A stretch of DNA of 64,000 nt from Calliopsis andreniformis (Eukaryota; Arthropoda; Insecta; Hymenoptera; Andrenidae): positions 22,896,001 to 22,960,000 of the forward strand of contig NW_027480422.1 in NCBI RefSeq assembly GCF_051401765.1. Reading direction: 5' to 3'. The notes under the pieces were generated by a model, which was not told where the DNA came from, did not search any database, and worked only from the letters and a program-made list of their open reading frames with translations. Of the stretch, positions 50,087 through 63,489 are shown piece after piece. Made by a program: the position numbers and the translations under genes. The stretch's first letter is position 1. Every line of letters starts with the position of its first letter.

Positions 50087-51690
50087 AGCCTAGGTTGCCC
50101 GGAACGTAGAAATGACCATAACTTTCACACTGGTTGCAATTATTCGTTTTATACGATGGAAAAACTCTTGTATTTATTTTGTATTTGGTGCTTCTGGCGT
50201 TGTCTTCTCAGGCCCTAACTATTGGATCTGGTGGAGCAACGCCCTAGGGTGAAGCCTAGGTTGCCCGAGGCGTAGAAATAACCATTACTTTCACACTGGT
50301 TGCAATTATTCATGCTATACGATGGAAAAACTGTTGTATTTTTATTGTATTTTATGCTTCTGGCGTTGACTTCTAGGGTCCTAGCTATTCGATCTGGTGG
50401 AACAACGCCCTAGAATGAAGCCTAGGCTTACCGGAACGTAGAAATGCCCATTACTTTCACACTGGTTGTAATTATTCCTGTTATACGATGGAATAACTGT
50501 TGTAAGTTCATTTTATTTTATGATCCTGGTGTTGACTTCTAAGGCCCAAGCTATTCGATCTGGTGGAGCAACGCCCTAGAGTGAAGCCTAGGTTGCCCGG
50601 ACCGTAGAAATGACCATTACTTTCACACTGGTTGCAGTTATTCGTGCTATACGATGGAAAAACTGTTGTATTTTTATTGTATTTTCTTCTTCTGGCTTCG
50701 ACTTCTAAGGTCCTTGCTATTCGATCTGGTGGACCAACGCCCTAGAGTGAAGCCGAGGTTGGCCGGAACGTAGAAATGACCATAACTTTCATAGTGGTTG
50801 CAATTATTCGTTTTATACGATGGAAAAACTGTTGTATTTATTTTCTATTTGGTGCTTCTGGCGTTGACTTCTTAGGCCCTAACTATTGGATCTGGTAGAG
50901 CAACGCCCTAGGGTGAAGCCTAGGTTGCCCGAGGCGTAGAAATGACCATTACTTTCACACTGGTTGCAATTATTCATGCTATACGATGGAAAAACTGTTG
51001 TATTTTTATTGTATTTTATGCTTCTGGCGTTGACGTCTAAGGTCCTAGCTATTCGATCTGGTGGAGCAACGCCCTAGGGTGAAGCCCAGGTTGCCCGAGA
51101 CGTAGAAATGACCATTACTTTCACACTGGTTGCAATTATTCCTGCTATACAATGGAAAAACTGTTGTATTTATATTGTATTTTATGCTTCTGGCGTTGAC
51201 ATCTTAGGCGGTAACTGTTCGATCTGGTGGAACAACGCCCTAGAGTGAAGCCTAGGTTGCCCGGAACATAGAAATGACCATTACTTCCACACTGGTTGCA
51301 ATTATTCGTTTTATACAATGGAAAAACTGTTGTACTTTTATTGTATTTTATGCTTCTGGCGTTGACTTCTAAGGCCGTAGCTATTCGATCTGGTGTAGCA
51401 TCGCCATAGAGTGAAGCCTAGGTTGCCCGGAACATAGAAATGACCATTACTTCCTCACTGGTTGCAATTATTCGTTTTATACAATGGAAAAACTGTTGTA
51501 CTTTTATTGTATTTTATGCTTCTGGCGTTGACTTCTAAGGCCGTAGCTATTGGATGTGGTGCGGCAACGCCCTAGAGTGAAGCCTAGGTTCCCCGGAACG
51601 TATAAATGACCATTACTTTCACACTGGTTGCAATTATTCGTTTTATACGATGGAAAAACTCTTGTATTTATATTGTATTTTATGCTTCTG
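50087..51690 (+). repeat. Transition segment with compressed ten-mer monomers
   Basis: This contains a block S fragment, one block P monomer (atggaataactgttgtaag near 50490), then m3, m4, m9 and m10 of the ten-mer with the other members missing, then two near-identical acatagaaatg monomers. It marks the change from the recently duplicated domain on the left to the divergent domain on the right. Confidence 0.75.
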
Positions 51691-52895
51691 GCGTTGAGTT
51701 CTAAGTCCCTAACCATACGATCTGGTGGAGCAACGCCCTGCAGTTAAGCCTAGATTGCCCGGAACGTAGAAATGACCTTTACTTTCACACTGTTTGCAAA
51801 TATACATTATATACGATGGAAAAGCTGTTGTATTTATATTGTATTTTATGCTTCTGGCGTTGTCTTCTTAGGCGCTAACTATTCGATCTGGTGGAGCAAT
51901 GCTCTAGAGTAAAGCCTCGGTTGCCCGGAACGTAGAAATGACCATAACTATCAGACTGGTTGCAATTATTCGTTTTATAGAATGGAAAGACTGTTGTATT
52001 TATATTGTATTTTATAGTTATGGCGTTGTCTTCTAGGGCCGTAGCTATTCGATGTGGTTGAGCAACGCCCTAGAGTGAAGCCTAGGTTGCCCGGAACGTA
52101 GAAATGATCATAGCTTTCATACTGGTTGCAATTATTCGTTTTATAAGATGGAAAAACTGTTGTATTTATTTTGTATTTGGTACTCCTGGCGTTGACTTCT
52201 TAGGCCCTAACTATTGGATCTGTTGGAGCAACGCCCTAGGGTGATGCCTAGGTTGCCCGGAACGTATAAATGACTATAACTTTCATACTGATTGCAATTA
52301 TTCGTTTTATACGATGGAAAAGCTGTTGTATTTCTATTGTATTTTATGCTTCTGGCGATGACCTGTTAGGCCGTAGCTATTCGAACTGGTGGAGCAACGC
52401 CCTAGAGAGATGCCTAGGTTGCCCGGCACGTAGAAATTACCATTACTTCCTCACCGTTTGCAATTATTCATTTTATACATGGAAAAACTGTTGTATTTAT
52501 ATTGTATTTTATGCTTCTGTCATTGACTTCTAAGGCCCTAACTATTCGATGTGTTGGAGCAACGTCCTAGGGTGAAGCCTAGGTTGCCCGGAACGTAGAA
52601 ATGACCATAGCTTTCATACTGGTTGCAATTATTCGTTTTATACGATCGAAAAACTGTTATACTTATGTTCTATTTTATTCTTCTGGCGTTGAATTCTGAG
52701 TCCCTAGCCATTCGATCTGGTGGAGCAACGCCCTGGGGTGAAGCCTAGGTTACCCGAAACGTAAAAATGGCCATTACCTTCAGGCTTGTTGCAATTATTC
52801 CTGTTATACGATGAAATAACTGTTGTATTTTTATTGTATTTCATGCTTCTGGCGTTGACTTCTCAGGCCGTAGCTATTCGATGTGGGGGAGCAAC
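51691..52895 (+). repeat. Divergent-domain duplication, copy 1
   Basis: Bases 51691-51965 match 53681-53955 (offset 1990), and 52300-52895 match 53958-54553 (offset 1658). The 332 bp between (two monomers) are present only in this copy. Shared variants are gttgagttctaagtccc, gacctgttaggccg, gcccggcacgtagaaatt, tatacatggaaaaac (1 bp short) and gtgggggagcaacg. Confidence 0.82.
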
Positions 52896-53680
52896 GCCCT
52901 AGAGTGAAGCCTAGGTTGCCCGGAACGTAGAAATGACCATTACTTCCTCACTGTTTGCAATTATTAATTTTATACATGGAAAGACTGTTGTATTTATATT
53001 GTATTTTATGCTTCTGGCATTGACTTCGAAGGCCCTAACTATTCGATGTGGTGGAGCAACGCCATAGAGCGAAGCCTAGGCTGCTCGGAACGTAGGAATG
53101 ACCATAACATTCATACTGGTTGCAATTATTCGTTTTATACGATGGAAAAACTGTTGTATCTTTATTATATTTTATGCTTCTGTTGTAGACTTCTGAGTCC
53201 CTAGCTATTCGATCTGGTGGAGCAATGCTCTAGAGTAAAGCCTAGGTTGCGCGGAACGTAGAAATGACCATTACCTTCACACTGCTTGCAATTACACATT
53301 TTATACGATTGAAAAACTGTTATACTTATGTTATATTTTATTCTTCTGGCGTTGAATTCTAAGTCCCTAGCTATTCGAGCTGGTGGAGCCACGCCATAGA
53401 GTGAAGCCTAGGTTGCCCGGAACGTAGAAATGACCATAACTTTCGCACTGGATTCAATTATTCGTTTTATGCAATGGAAAAACTGTTCTATTTATTTTGT
53501 ATTTTATGCTTCGGGCGTTGTCTTCTAAGGCGCTAGCTATTCGATCTAGTGGAGCAACGCCCTACAGTTAAGCCTAGGTTACCCGGAACGTAGAAATGAC
53601 CTTTACTTTCACACTGTTTGCAAGTATACATTATATACGATGCAAAAGCTGTTGTATTTATATTGTATTTTATGCTTCTT
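52896..53680 (+). repeat. Divergent satellite monomers
   Basis: Nearly five monomers lie between the two copies of the 1658/1990-bp duplication. They keep the 166-bp period but carry many private substitutions (ggctgctcggaacg, cacactgcttgc, tgttatacttatg). I found no close copy elsewhere in the window apart from parts of the neighbouring duplication. Confidence 0.7.
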
Positions 53681-54553
53681 GCGTTGAGTTCTAAGTCCCT
53701 AACTATACGATCTGGTGGAGCATCGCCCTACAGTTAAGCCTAGATTGCCCGGAACGTAGAAATGACCTTTACTTTCACACTGTTAGCAAATATACATTAT
53801 ATACGATGGAAAATCTGTTGTATTTATATTGTATTTTATGCTTCTGGCGTTGTCTTCTTAGGCGCTAACTATTCGATCTGGTGGAGCAATGCTCTAGAGT
53901 AAAGCCTAGGTTGCCCGGAACGTAGAAATGACCATAACTATCAGACTGGTTGCAATTATTCGTTTTATACGATGGAAAAGCTGTTGTATTTCTATTGTAT
54001 TTTATGCTTCTGGCGTTGACCTGTTAGGCCGTAGCTATTCGAACTGGTGGAGCAACGCCCTAGAGAGATGCCTAGGTTGCCCGGCACGTAGAAATTACCA
54101 TTACTTCCTCACCGTTTGCAATTATTCATTTTATACATGGAAAAACTGTTGTATTTATATTGTATTTTATGCTTCTGGCATTGACTTCTAAGGCCCTAAC
54201 TATTCGATGTGTTGGAGCAACGCCCTAGGGTGTAGCCTAGGTTGCCCGGAACGTAGAAATGACCATAGCTTTCATACTGGTTGCAATTATTCGTTTTATA
54301 CGATCGAAAAACTGTTATACGTATGTTCTATTTTATTCTTCTGGCGTTGAATTCTAAGTCCCTAGCCATTCGATCTGGTGGAGCAACGCCCTAGGGTGAA
54401 GCCTAGGTTACCCGAAATGTAGAAATGGCCATTACCTTCAGGCTTGTTGCAATTATTCCTGTTATACGATGAAATAACTGTTGTATTTTTATTGTATTTC
54501 ATGCTTCTGGCGCTGACTTCTCAGGCCGTAGCTATTCGATGTGGGGGAGCAAC
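53681..54553 (+). repeat. Divergent-domain duplication, copy 2
   Basis: This is the partner of 51691-52895, shorter by two monomers. Against copy 1 the differences are more frequent than in the 39-50 kb duplications (for example tgttatacgtatg near 54315 for tgttatacttatg, and ggcgctgac near 54506 for ggcgttgac), so this duplication appears older. Confidence 0.8.
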
Positions 54554-57343
54554 GCCCTAGAGTGATGCCTAGGTTGCCCGGAATGTAGAAATGACCATTC
54601 ACTTCACACTGTTTGCAAATATACATTATATACGATGGAAAAACTGTTGTACATATATCGTATTTTATGCTTCTGGCGTTGACTTCTTAGGCCCTAACTA
54701 TTCGGTCTGGTGGAGCTACGCCCTAGGGTGAAGCCTAGGTTGCACGGAACGTAGAAATGACCATAGCTTTCACACTGGTTGCAAATATACATTATATACG
54801 ATGGAATAGCTGTTGTATTTATATTGCATTTTATGCATCTGGCGTTGTCTTCTTAGGCCCTAACTATTCGATCTGGTGGAGCAATGCTCTAGAGTAAAGC
54901 CTAGGTTGCCCGGAACGTAGAAATGACCTTTACTTTCACACTGTTTGCAAGTATACATTTTATACGATGGAAAAACTGTTGTACATATATCGTATTTTAT
55001 GCTGTTGGCGTTGACTTCTTAGGCCCTAACAATTCGATCTGGTGGAGCAACGCCCTACGGTGAAGCCTAGGTTGCCAGGAACGTAGCAATGACCATAACT
55101 ATCAGACTGGTTGCAGTTATTCATGCTATACGATGGAAAAACTGTTTTATTTTCACTGTATTTTATGTTTCGGGCTTTCACTTCTAAGGCCCTAGCTATT
55201 CGATCTGGTGGAGAAACGCCCTAGAGTCAAGCCTAGGTTTCCCGGAACGTGGAAATGACCATCACTTTCACACTGGATGCAATTATTCCTGTTAGACGAT
55301 GGAAAAACTGTTGTATTTATATTGTATTTTATGCTTCTGGCGTTGACTTCTTAGGCCCTAACCATTCCATCTGGAGGAACAACGCCCTAGAGTGATGCCT
55401 AGGTTGCCCGGAACGTCGAAATGACCATCACTTTCTCACTGGTTGCAATTATACATTTTAGACGAGAGAAAAACTGTTGTATTTTTATTGCATTTTATGC
55501 TTCTGGCGTTTAATTCTAAGTCCCTAGCTATTGGATCCGGTGGACCAATGCCCTAGAATGAAGCCTAGATTGCCCGGAACGTAGAAATGACCGTTACTTT
55601 CACACTGGTTGCAGTTATTCATGCTATACGATGGAAAAACTGTTGCATTTTTATTGTATTTTCTGCTTCAGGCTTTGACTTCTAAGGTCCTAGCTATTGG
55701 ATATGGTGGACCAACGCCCTAGAGTGAAGCCTAGGTTGCCCGAAACGTAGAAATGACTATCACTTTAACGCTGGATGCAATTATTCCTGTTATACGATGG
55801 AAAAACTGTTGCATTTATTTTGTATTTGGTGCTTCTGGCGTTGACTTCATAGGCCCTAACTATTGGATCTGGTGGACCAACACACTAGAGAGAAGCCCAT
55901 GTTTCCCGGAACGTGGAAATGACCATCACCTTCACACTGGTTGCTATTATTCGTTTTATACGATGGAAAAACTGCTGTATTTATATTGTATTTTATGCTT
56001 CGGGCGTAGACTTCTAAGCTCCCAACTATTGGATCTGGTGGAGCAACGCCCTAGGGTGAAGCCGAGGTTGCCCGGAACGTAGAAATGACCATTACCTTCA
56101 CACAGGTTGCAATTATTCGTTCTATACGATGGAAAAACTGTTTTATTTTTCTGTATTTTATGTATCGGGCGCTGACTTCTAAGGCCCTAGCTATTCTATC
56201 TGGTGGAGCAACGCCCTAGAGTCAAGCCTAGTTTTACCGGAACGCGGAAATGACCATCACTTTCACACTGGATGCAATTACTCCTGTTATACGATGGAAA
56301 AACTGTTGTATTTATATTGTATTTTATGCTTCTTTCGTTGACTTCTTAGGCCCTAACCATTCCATCTGGAGGAACAACGCCCCAGCGTGATGCCTAGGTT
56401 GCCCGGAACTTCGAAATGACCATCACCTTCTCACTGGTTGCAATTATTCCTGTTATATGATGGAAAAGCTGTTCTATTTATTTTCTATTTTATGCTTCTG
56501 GCGATAACTTCTTAGGCCCTAACTATTGGATTTGGTGGAGCAACGCCCTAGGGTGAAACCTAGGTTGTCCGCAACATGGAAACGACCATAAGTTTTATAC
56601 TGGTTGCAATTATTCGTTTTATACGATGGAAAACCGATGTATTTGTATTGTATTTTATGCTTCGGGCGTTGACTTCTAAGGCCCAGACTATTCGATATGG
56701 TGGTGCAGCGACATAGAGTGAAGCCCAGGTTGCACGGAATGTAAAAGTGACCATAACTTTCACACTGGTTGCAATTACTCGTTTTATACAATGGAAAAAC
56801 TGTTGTATTTATATTGTATTTTATGCTTCTGGCGTTGTCTTCTGAGGCCCTAACTGCTCGATCTGGTGGAACAACGACCTAGAATGAAGCATAGGTTGCC
56901 TGGAACGTAGAAATGTCTACCACTTTCACACTGGTTGCAATTATTCCTTTTCTACGATGGAAAAACTGTTGTATTTTTATTTTATTTGACGCTTCTGGCG
57001 TTGACTTCTAAGGCCATAACCATTCGATCTGGTGGAGCAACGCCCTGGAGTGAAGCCTAGGTTGCCCGTATCGTAGAAATGAACATCACTTTCTCACTGG
57101 TAGCAATTATTCCTGTATTACGATGGAAAATCTGTTCTATTTTTATTGTATTTTATGTGTCGGGCGTTTCTTCTAAGGCCCTAGCTATTCGAACTGGTGG
57201 AGCAACGCCCTAGTGTGAAGCCTAGGTTGCACGAAACGTAGAAATGACCTTTCCTTTCACTATGGTTGCAATTATACCTTCTATACGATAGAGAGACTGA
57301 TGTATTTTTACTATACTTTATGCTTCTGGCGTTGACTTCTAAG
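54554..57343 (+). repeat. Divergent monomeric satellite, about seventeen monomers
   Basis: The period is kept, but neighbouring monomers share no long-range order that I could detect. Monomers carry unusual variants: tacattatatacgatgg, gttgtacatatatcg, tagacgagagaaaaac near 55457, and a shortened monomer with aaaaccgatgtatttg near 56630. This is how the monomeric, less homogenised part of an array is expected to look. No inserted element or gene is visible. Confidence 0.75.
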
Positions 57344-58132
57344 GCCGTAGCTATTCGATGTGGTGGAGCAACACCCTAGAGTGAAGCCTAGTTTGCCCGG
57401 AACGTAGAAATGACCATTCCTTTCACATTGGTTGCAATTACTCCTCTTGTACGATGGGAGAACAGTTGTATTTATATTGTATTTTACGCTTCTGGCGTTG
57501 ACTTCTAAGGCCGTAGCTATTCGATCTGGTGTAGCAACGCCCTAGAGTGAAGCCTAGATTGCCCGGAACGTAGAAATAGCCATTACTTTCACACTGGTTG
57601 CTGTTATTCGTTTTATACGACGGAAAGGCTGTTGTATTTATCTTGTATTTTATGCTTCTGGCTTTGACTTCTAAGGCCCTAACTCTTAGATCTGGTGGAG
57701 CAATGCCTCAGAGTTAAGTCTAGGATTCCCGGAACGTAGAAATGGCCATTACCTTCACACTCGCTGCAATTATTCCTGTTATACGATGGAAAAGCTGTTG
57801 TATTTATATTGTATTTTATGCTCCTGGCGCTGACTTCTTAGGACCTAACTATTCGATCTGGTGGAGCAACGCCCTAGAGTGATGCCAAGGTTGCCCGGAA
57901 CGTACAAATGACCATTACCTTCACACTGGTTGCAATTACTCCTGTTATGCAATGGAAAAACTGTTGTATTTATTTTGTATTTGGTGCTTCTGGCGTTCAC
58001 TTCTTCGGCCCTATCTATTGGATCTGGCGGACTAACGCCATAGAGTGAAGCCTAGGTTGCCCGGAACGCAGAAATGACCATATCTTTCACAACTGGTTGC
58101 AATTGTTACTGTTATTCGATGGAAAAGCTGTT

Positions 58133-58510
58133 GTATTTATATTGCATTTTATGCTTCAGGCGTTGACTTCTTAGGCCGTAGCTATTCGATGTGGTGGAGC
58201 AACGCTCTAGAGTTAAGTCTAGGATGCCCGGAACGTAGAAATAGCCATTATTTTCACACTGGTTGCAGTTATTCGTTTCATGTGATGGAAAAACTGTTGT
58301 ACTTATATCGTATTTTATGCTTCTGGCGTAGACTTCTTAGGCCCTAACTATTCGATCTGGTGGAACAACGCCCTAGAGTGAAGCCTAGATTGCCCGTATC
58401 GTAGAAATGACCATCACTTTCACACTGGTAGCAATTATTCCTGTCATACGATATAAAAACTGTTGTTTTTTAGATGTATTTTATGTTTCGGGCGTTGACT
58501 TCTGAGGCCC
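58133..58510 (+). repeat. Nested five-monomer-spaced duplication, first element
   Basis: This run (cattttatgcttcaggcg, gtttcatgtgatgg, gtacttatatcg, ttttttagatgtatttt) is repeated at 58963-59340, 830 bp (5 x 166) on. Both elements are found again, at the same spacing, in the second 20-mer copy (about 61452-61829 and 62282-62659). The 830-bp duplication therefore came before the 3319-bp one. Confidence 0.85.
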
Positions 58511-58962
58511 TAGCTACTCGATCTGGTGGAGCAACGCACTAGATTCAAGCCTAGGTTGCCCGAAACGTAGAAATGACCATTACCTTCACTCTGGTTAGAA
58601 TTATTCATGCTATACGATGCAAGAACTGTTTTATTTTTATGGTATTTTATCCTTCTGGCGTTGACTTCTTAGGCCTCAACTATTCGATCAGGTGGACCAA
58701 CGCCCTAGAGTGAAGCCTAGGTTGCCCGGAACGTAGAAATGACCATTACCTTCATACTGGTTGCAATTATTCCTTTAATACGATGGAAAGACTGTTGTAT
58801 TTTTATTGTATTTTATGCTTCTGGCGTTGACTTCTTGGGCCTGAACTATTCGATCTGGTGTAGCAACGACCTACAGTGAAGCCTAGGTTGCCCGGAACGT
58901 AGAAATGACCGTTACTTTCACTATGTTTGCAATTATTCATTTTATACGATGGAAAAACTGTT

Positions 58963-59340
58963 GTATTTATATTGCATTTTATGCTTCAGGCGTTGACTTC
59001 TTAGGCCGTAGCTATTCGATGTGGTGGAGCAACGCTCTAGAGTTAAGTCTAGGATGCCCGGAACGTAGAAATAGCCATTATTTTCACACTGGTTGCAGTT
59101 ATTCGTTTCATGTGATGGAAAAACTGTTGTACTTATATCGTATTTTATGCTTCTGGCGTAGACTTCTTAGGCCCTAACTATTCGATCTGGTGGAACAACG
59201 CCCTAAAGTGAAGCCTAGATTGCCCGTATCGTAGAAATGACCATCACTTTCACACTGGTAGCAATTATTCCTGTCATACGATATAAAAACTGTTGTTTTT
59301 TAGATGTATTTTATGTGTCGGGCGTTGACTTCTGAGGCCT
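58963..59340 (+). repeat. Nested five-monomer-spaced duplication, second element
   Basis: This is the partner of 58133-58510. It differs by a few bases, for example ccctaaagtgaagcc near 59202 for ccctagagtgaagcc, and ttatgtgtcggg near 59310 for ttatgtttcggg. The same differences distinguish the two elements in the second 20-mer copy, which confirms the order of events. Confidence 0.85.
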
Positions 59341-60170
59341 CAACTATTCGATCAGGTGGTCCAACGCCCTAGAGTGAAGCCTAGGTTGCCCGGAACGTAG
59401 AAATGACCATTACCTTCACACTGGTTGCAATTATTCGTTTTATACGATGGAAAAACTGTTTCAGTTTTATTGTATTCAATGCTTCTGGCGTTGAATTCTA
59501 AGTCCTTAACTATTCGATCTGGTGGAGCAACGCCCTAGAGTGAAGACTAGGTTGCGCGGAACATAGAAATGACCATTACTTTCACACTGGTTGCAATTAT
59601 TCGCTTTATACGATGGAAAGGCTGTTGTATTTATTTTGTATTTCATGCTTCTGGCTTTGACTTCTAATGCCCTAACCCTTCGATCTGGTGGAGCAATGCC
59701 TCAGAGTTAAGTCTAGGATTCCCGGAACGTAGAAATGGCCATTACCTTCACACTGGCTGCAATTACTCCTGTTATACAATGGAAAGACTGATGTATTTTC
59801 ATTATACTTTATGCTACTGGAGTTGGCTTCTTAGGCACTAACTATTCGATCTGGTGATACAACGACCTAGAATGAAGCCTAGGTTGCCCGGAACGTAGAA
59901 ATGACCATTACTTTCACACTGGTTGCAGTTATTCATGCTATACGATGGAAAAACTGTTGCATTTTTATTGTACTTTCTTCTTCTGGCTTTGACTTCTAAG
60001 GTCTTAGCTATACGATCTGGTGGGGCAACATCCAAGAGAGAAGCCTATGTTTCCCGGAACGTAGAGTAGACCATAACTTTCACACTGGTTGCAATTATTT
60101 GTTTTGTACAATGGAAAAACTGTTGTATTTATATTGTATTTTATGCTTCTGGCGTTGACTTCTAAGGCCC

Positions 60171-60662
60171 TAGCTACTCGATCTGGTGGAGCAACGCCCT
60201 AGAGTGAAGGCTAGGTTTCCCGGAACGTAGAAATGGCCATCACCTTCACACAGGCTGCAATTATTCCTGAAATACGATGGAAAAACTGTTTTATTTTTAC
60301 TGTATTTTATGTTTCGGGCGTTGACTTCTAAGGCCCTAGCTATTCGATCTGGTGGAACAACGGCCTAGAGTGAAGCCTAGGTTGCCGGAACGTAGAAATG
60401 ACCATTACTTCCACACTGTTTGCAATTATTCATTTTATACAATGGAAAGCTGTTCTATTTATATTGCTTTTCATGCTTCTGGCGTTGACTTCTAAGGCCC
60501 TAACCATTCGATCTGGTGGAGCAACGCCCTAGAGTGAAGCCTAGGTTGCCCGGAACGCAGAAATGACCGTTACTTTCACACCGGTTGCAGTTATTCATGC
60601 TATACGATGGAAAAACTGTTGCATTTTTAGTGTATTTTCTGCTCCAGGCTTTGACTTCTAAG
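60171..60662 (+). repeat. Three monomers between the 20-mer copies
   Basis: These monomers complete the 3319-bp period. One is the shortened type with ggttgccggaacg and caatggaaagctgttc (near 60381-60450), related to the block Q monomer at 13268 and 24545. Nothing else is seen. Confidence 0.75.
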
Positions 60663-63489
60663 GTCCTAGCTATTCGATGTGGTGGAGCAACACCCTAGAG
60701 TGAAGCCTAGTTTGCCCGGAACGTAGAAATGACCATTCCTTTCACATTGGTTGCAATTACTCCTGTTGTACGATGGGAGAACAGTTGTATTTATATTGTA
60801 TTTTACGCTTCTGGCGTTGACTTCTAAGGCCGTAGCTATTCGATCTGGTGTAGCAACGCCCTAGAGTGAAGCCTAGATTGCCCGGAACGTAGAAATAGCC
60901 ATTACTTTCACACTGGTTGCTATTATTCGTTTTATACGACGGAAAGGCTGTTGTATTTATCTTGTATTTTATGCTTCTGGCTTTGACTTCTAGGGCCCTA
61001 ACTCTTAGATCTGGTGGAGCAATGCCTCAGAGTTAAGTCTAGGATTCCCGCAACGTAGAAATGGCCATTACCTTCACACTCGCTGCAATTATTCCTGTTA
61101 TACGATGGAAAAGCTGTTGTATTTATATTGTATTTTATGCTCCTGGCGCTGACTTCTTAGGACCTAACTATTCGATCTGGTGGAGCAACGCCCTAGAGTG
61201 ATGCCTAGGTTGCCCGGAACGTACAAGTGACCATTACCTTCACACTGGTTGCAATTACTCCTGTTATGCAATGGAAAAGCTGTTGTATTTATTTTGTATT
61301 TGGTGCTTCTGGCGTTCACTTCTTCGGCCCTATCTATTGGATCTGGCGGACTAACGCCATAGAGTGAAGCCTAGGTTGCCCGGAACGCAGAAATGACCAT
61401 ATCTTTCACAACTGGTTGCAATTATTACTGTTATTCGATGGAAAAGCTGTTGTATTTATATTGCATTTTATGCTTCAGGCGTTGACTTCTTAGGCCGTAG
61501 CTATTCGATGTGGTGGAGCAACGCTCTAGAGTTAAGTCTAGGATGCCCGGAACGTAGAAATAGCCATTATTTTCACACTGGTTGCAGTTATTCGTTTCAT
61601 GTGATGGAAAAACTGTTGTACTTATATCGTATTTTATGCTTCTGGCGTAGACTTCTTAGGCCCTAACTATTCGATCTGGTGGAACAACGCCCTAGAGTGA
61701 AGCCTAGATTGCCCGTATCGTAGAAATGACCATCACTTTCACACTGGTAGCAATTATTCCTGTCATACGATATAAAAACTGTTGTTTTTTAGATGTATTT
61801 TATGTTTCGGGCGTTGACTTCTGAGGCTCTAGCTACTCGATCTGGTGGAGCAACGCACTAGATTCAAGCCTAGGTTGCCCGAAACGTAGAAATGACCATT
61901 ACCTTCACTCTGGTTAGAATTATTCATGCTATACGATGCAAGAACTGTTTTATTTTTATGGTATTTTATCCTTCTGGCGTTGACTTCTTAGGTCTCAACT
62001 ATTCGATCAGGTGGACCAACGCCCTAGAGTGAAGCCTAGGTTGCCCGGAACGTAGAAATGACCATTACCTTCATACTGGTTGCAATTATTCCTTTAATAC
62101 GATGGAAAGACTGTTGTATTTTTATTGTATTTTATGCTTCTGGCGTTGACTTCTTGGGCCTGAACTATTCGATCTGGTGTAGCAACGACCTACAGTGAAG
62201 CCTAGGTTGCCCGGTACGTAGAAATGACCGTTACTTTCACTATGTTTGCAATTATTCATTTTATACGATGGAAAAACTGTTGTATTTATATTGCATTTTA
62301 TGCTTCAGGCGTTGACTTCTTAGGCCGTAGCTATTCGATGTGGTGGAGCAACGCTCTAGAGTTAAGTCTAGGATGCCCGGAACGTAGAAATAGCCATTAT
62401 TTTCACACTGGTTGCAGTTATTCGTTTCATGTGATGGAAAAACTGTTGTACTTATATCGTATTTTATGCTTCTGGCGTAGACTTCTTAGGCCCTAACTAT
62501 TCGATCTGGTGGAACAACGCCCTAAAGTGAAGCCTAGATTGCCCGTATCGTAGAAATGACCATCACTTTCACACTGGTAGCAATTATTCCTGTCATACGA
62601 TATAAAAACTGTTGTTTTTTAGATGTATTTTATGTGTCGGGCGTTGACTTCTGAGGCCTCAACTACTCGATCAGGTGGTCCAACGCCCTAGAGTGAAGCC
62701 TAGGTTGCCCGGAACGTAGAAATGACCATTACCTTCACACTGGTTGCAATTATTCGTTTTATACGATGGAAAAACTGTTTCAGTTTTATTGTATTCAATG
62801 CTTCTGGCGTTGAATTCTAAGTCCTTAACTATTCGATCTGGTGGAGCAACGCCCTAGAGTGAAGACTAGGTTGCGCGGAACATAGAAATGACCATTACTT
62901 TCACACTGGTTGCAATTATTCGCTTTATACGATGGAAAGGCTGTTGTATTTATTTTGTATTTCATGCTTCTGGCTTTGACTTCTAATGCCCTAACCCTTC
63001 GATCTGGTGGAGCAATGCCTCAGAGTTAAGTCTAGGATTCCCGGAACGTAGAAATGGCCATTACCTTCACACTGGCTGCAATTACTCCTGTTATACAATG
63101 GAAAGACTGATGTATTTTCATTATACTTTATGCTACTGGAGTTGGCTTCTTAGGCACTAACTATTCGATCTGGTGGTACAACGACCTAGAATGAAGCCTA
63201 GGTTGCCCGGAACGTAGAAATGACCATTACTTTCACACTGGTTGCAGTTATTCATGCTATACGATGGAAAAACTGTTGCATTTTTATTGTACTTTCTTCT
63301 TCTGGCTTTGACTTCTAAGATCTTAGCTATTCGATCTGGTGGGCCAACGTCCTAGAGTGAAGCCTATGTTGCCCGGAACGTAGAAATGACCATAACTTTC
63401 ACACTGGTTGCAATTATTTGTTTTGTACAATGGAAAAACTGTTGTATTTATATTGTATTTTATGCTTCTGGCGTTGACTTCTAAGGCAA
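60663..63489 (+). repeat. 20-mer-period duplication, copy 2
   Basis: This is colinear with 57344-60170, including both nested 830-bp-spaced elements. The copies differ by scattered substitutions, and near the right end by tcttagctattcgatctggtgggcc (63323 onward) against the copy-1 form. The match stops near 63489, where ggcaattgctattcg replaces ggccctagctactcg. Confidence 0.9.

Larger units (their letters stand above)
57344..60170 (+). repeat. 20-mer-period duplication, copy 1
   Basis: This reappears at 60663-63489 with offset 3319 (20 x 166 minus 1). Shared rare variants include tacgatgggagaacag, gtctaggattcccgg, catatctttcacaactgg (a 1-bp insertion), gtttcatgtgatgg and ttttttagatgtatttt. 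Single-base differences such as aacgccctagagtgatgccaagg near 57870 against gatgcctagg are visible. Confidence 0.9.

Noticed and set aside
55753..56082. Longest reading frame in the window (109 codons, plus strand)
   Set aside because: It spans about two ordinary monomers, and its translation is made of the same satellite-derived segments as the other frames. It is longer only because stop codons happen to be lost in divergent monomers.
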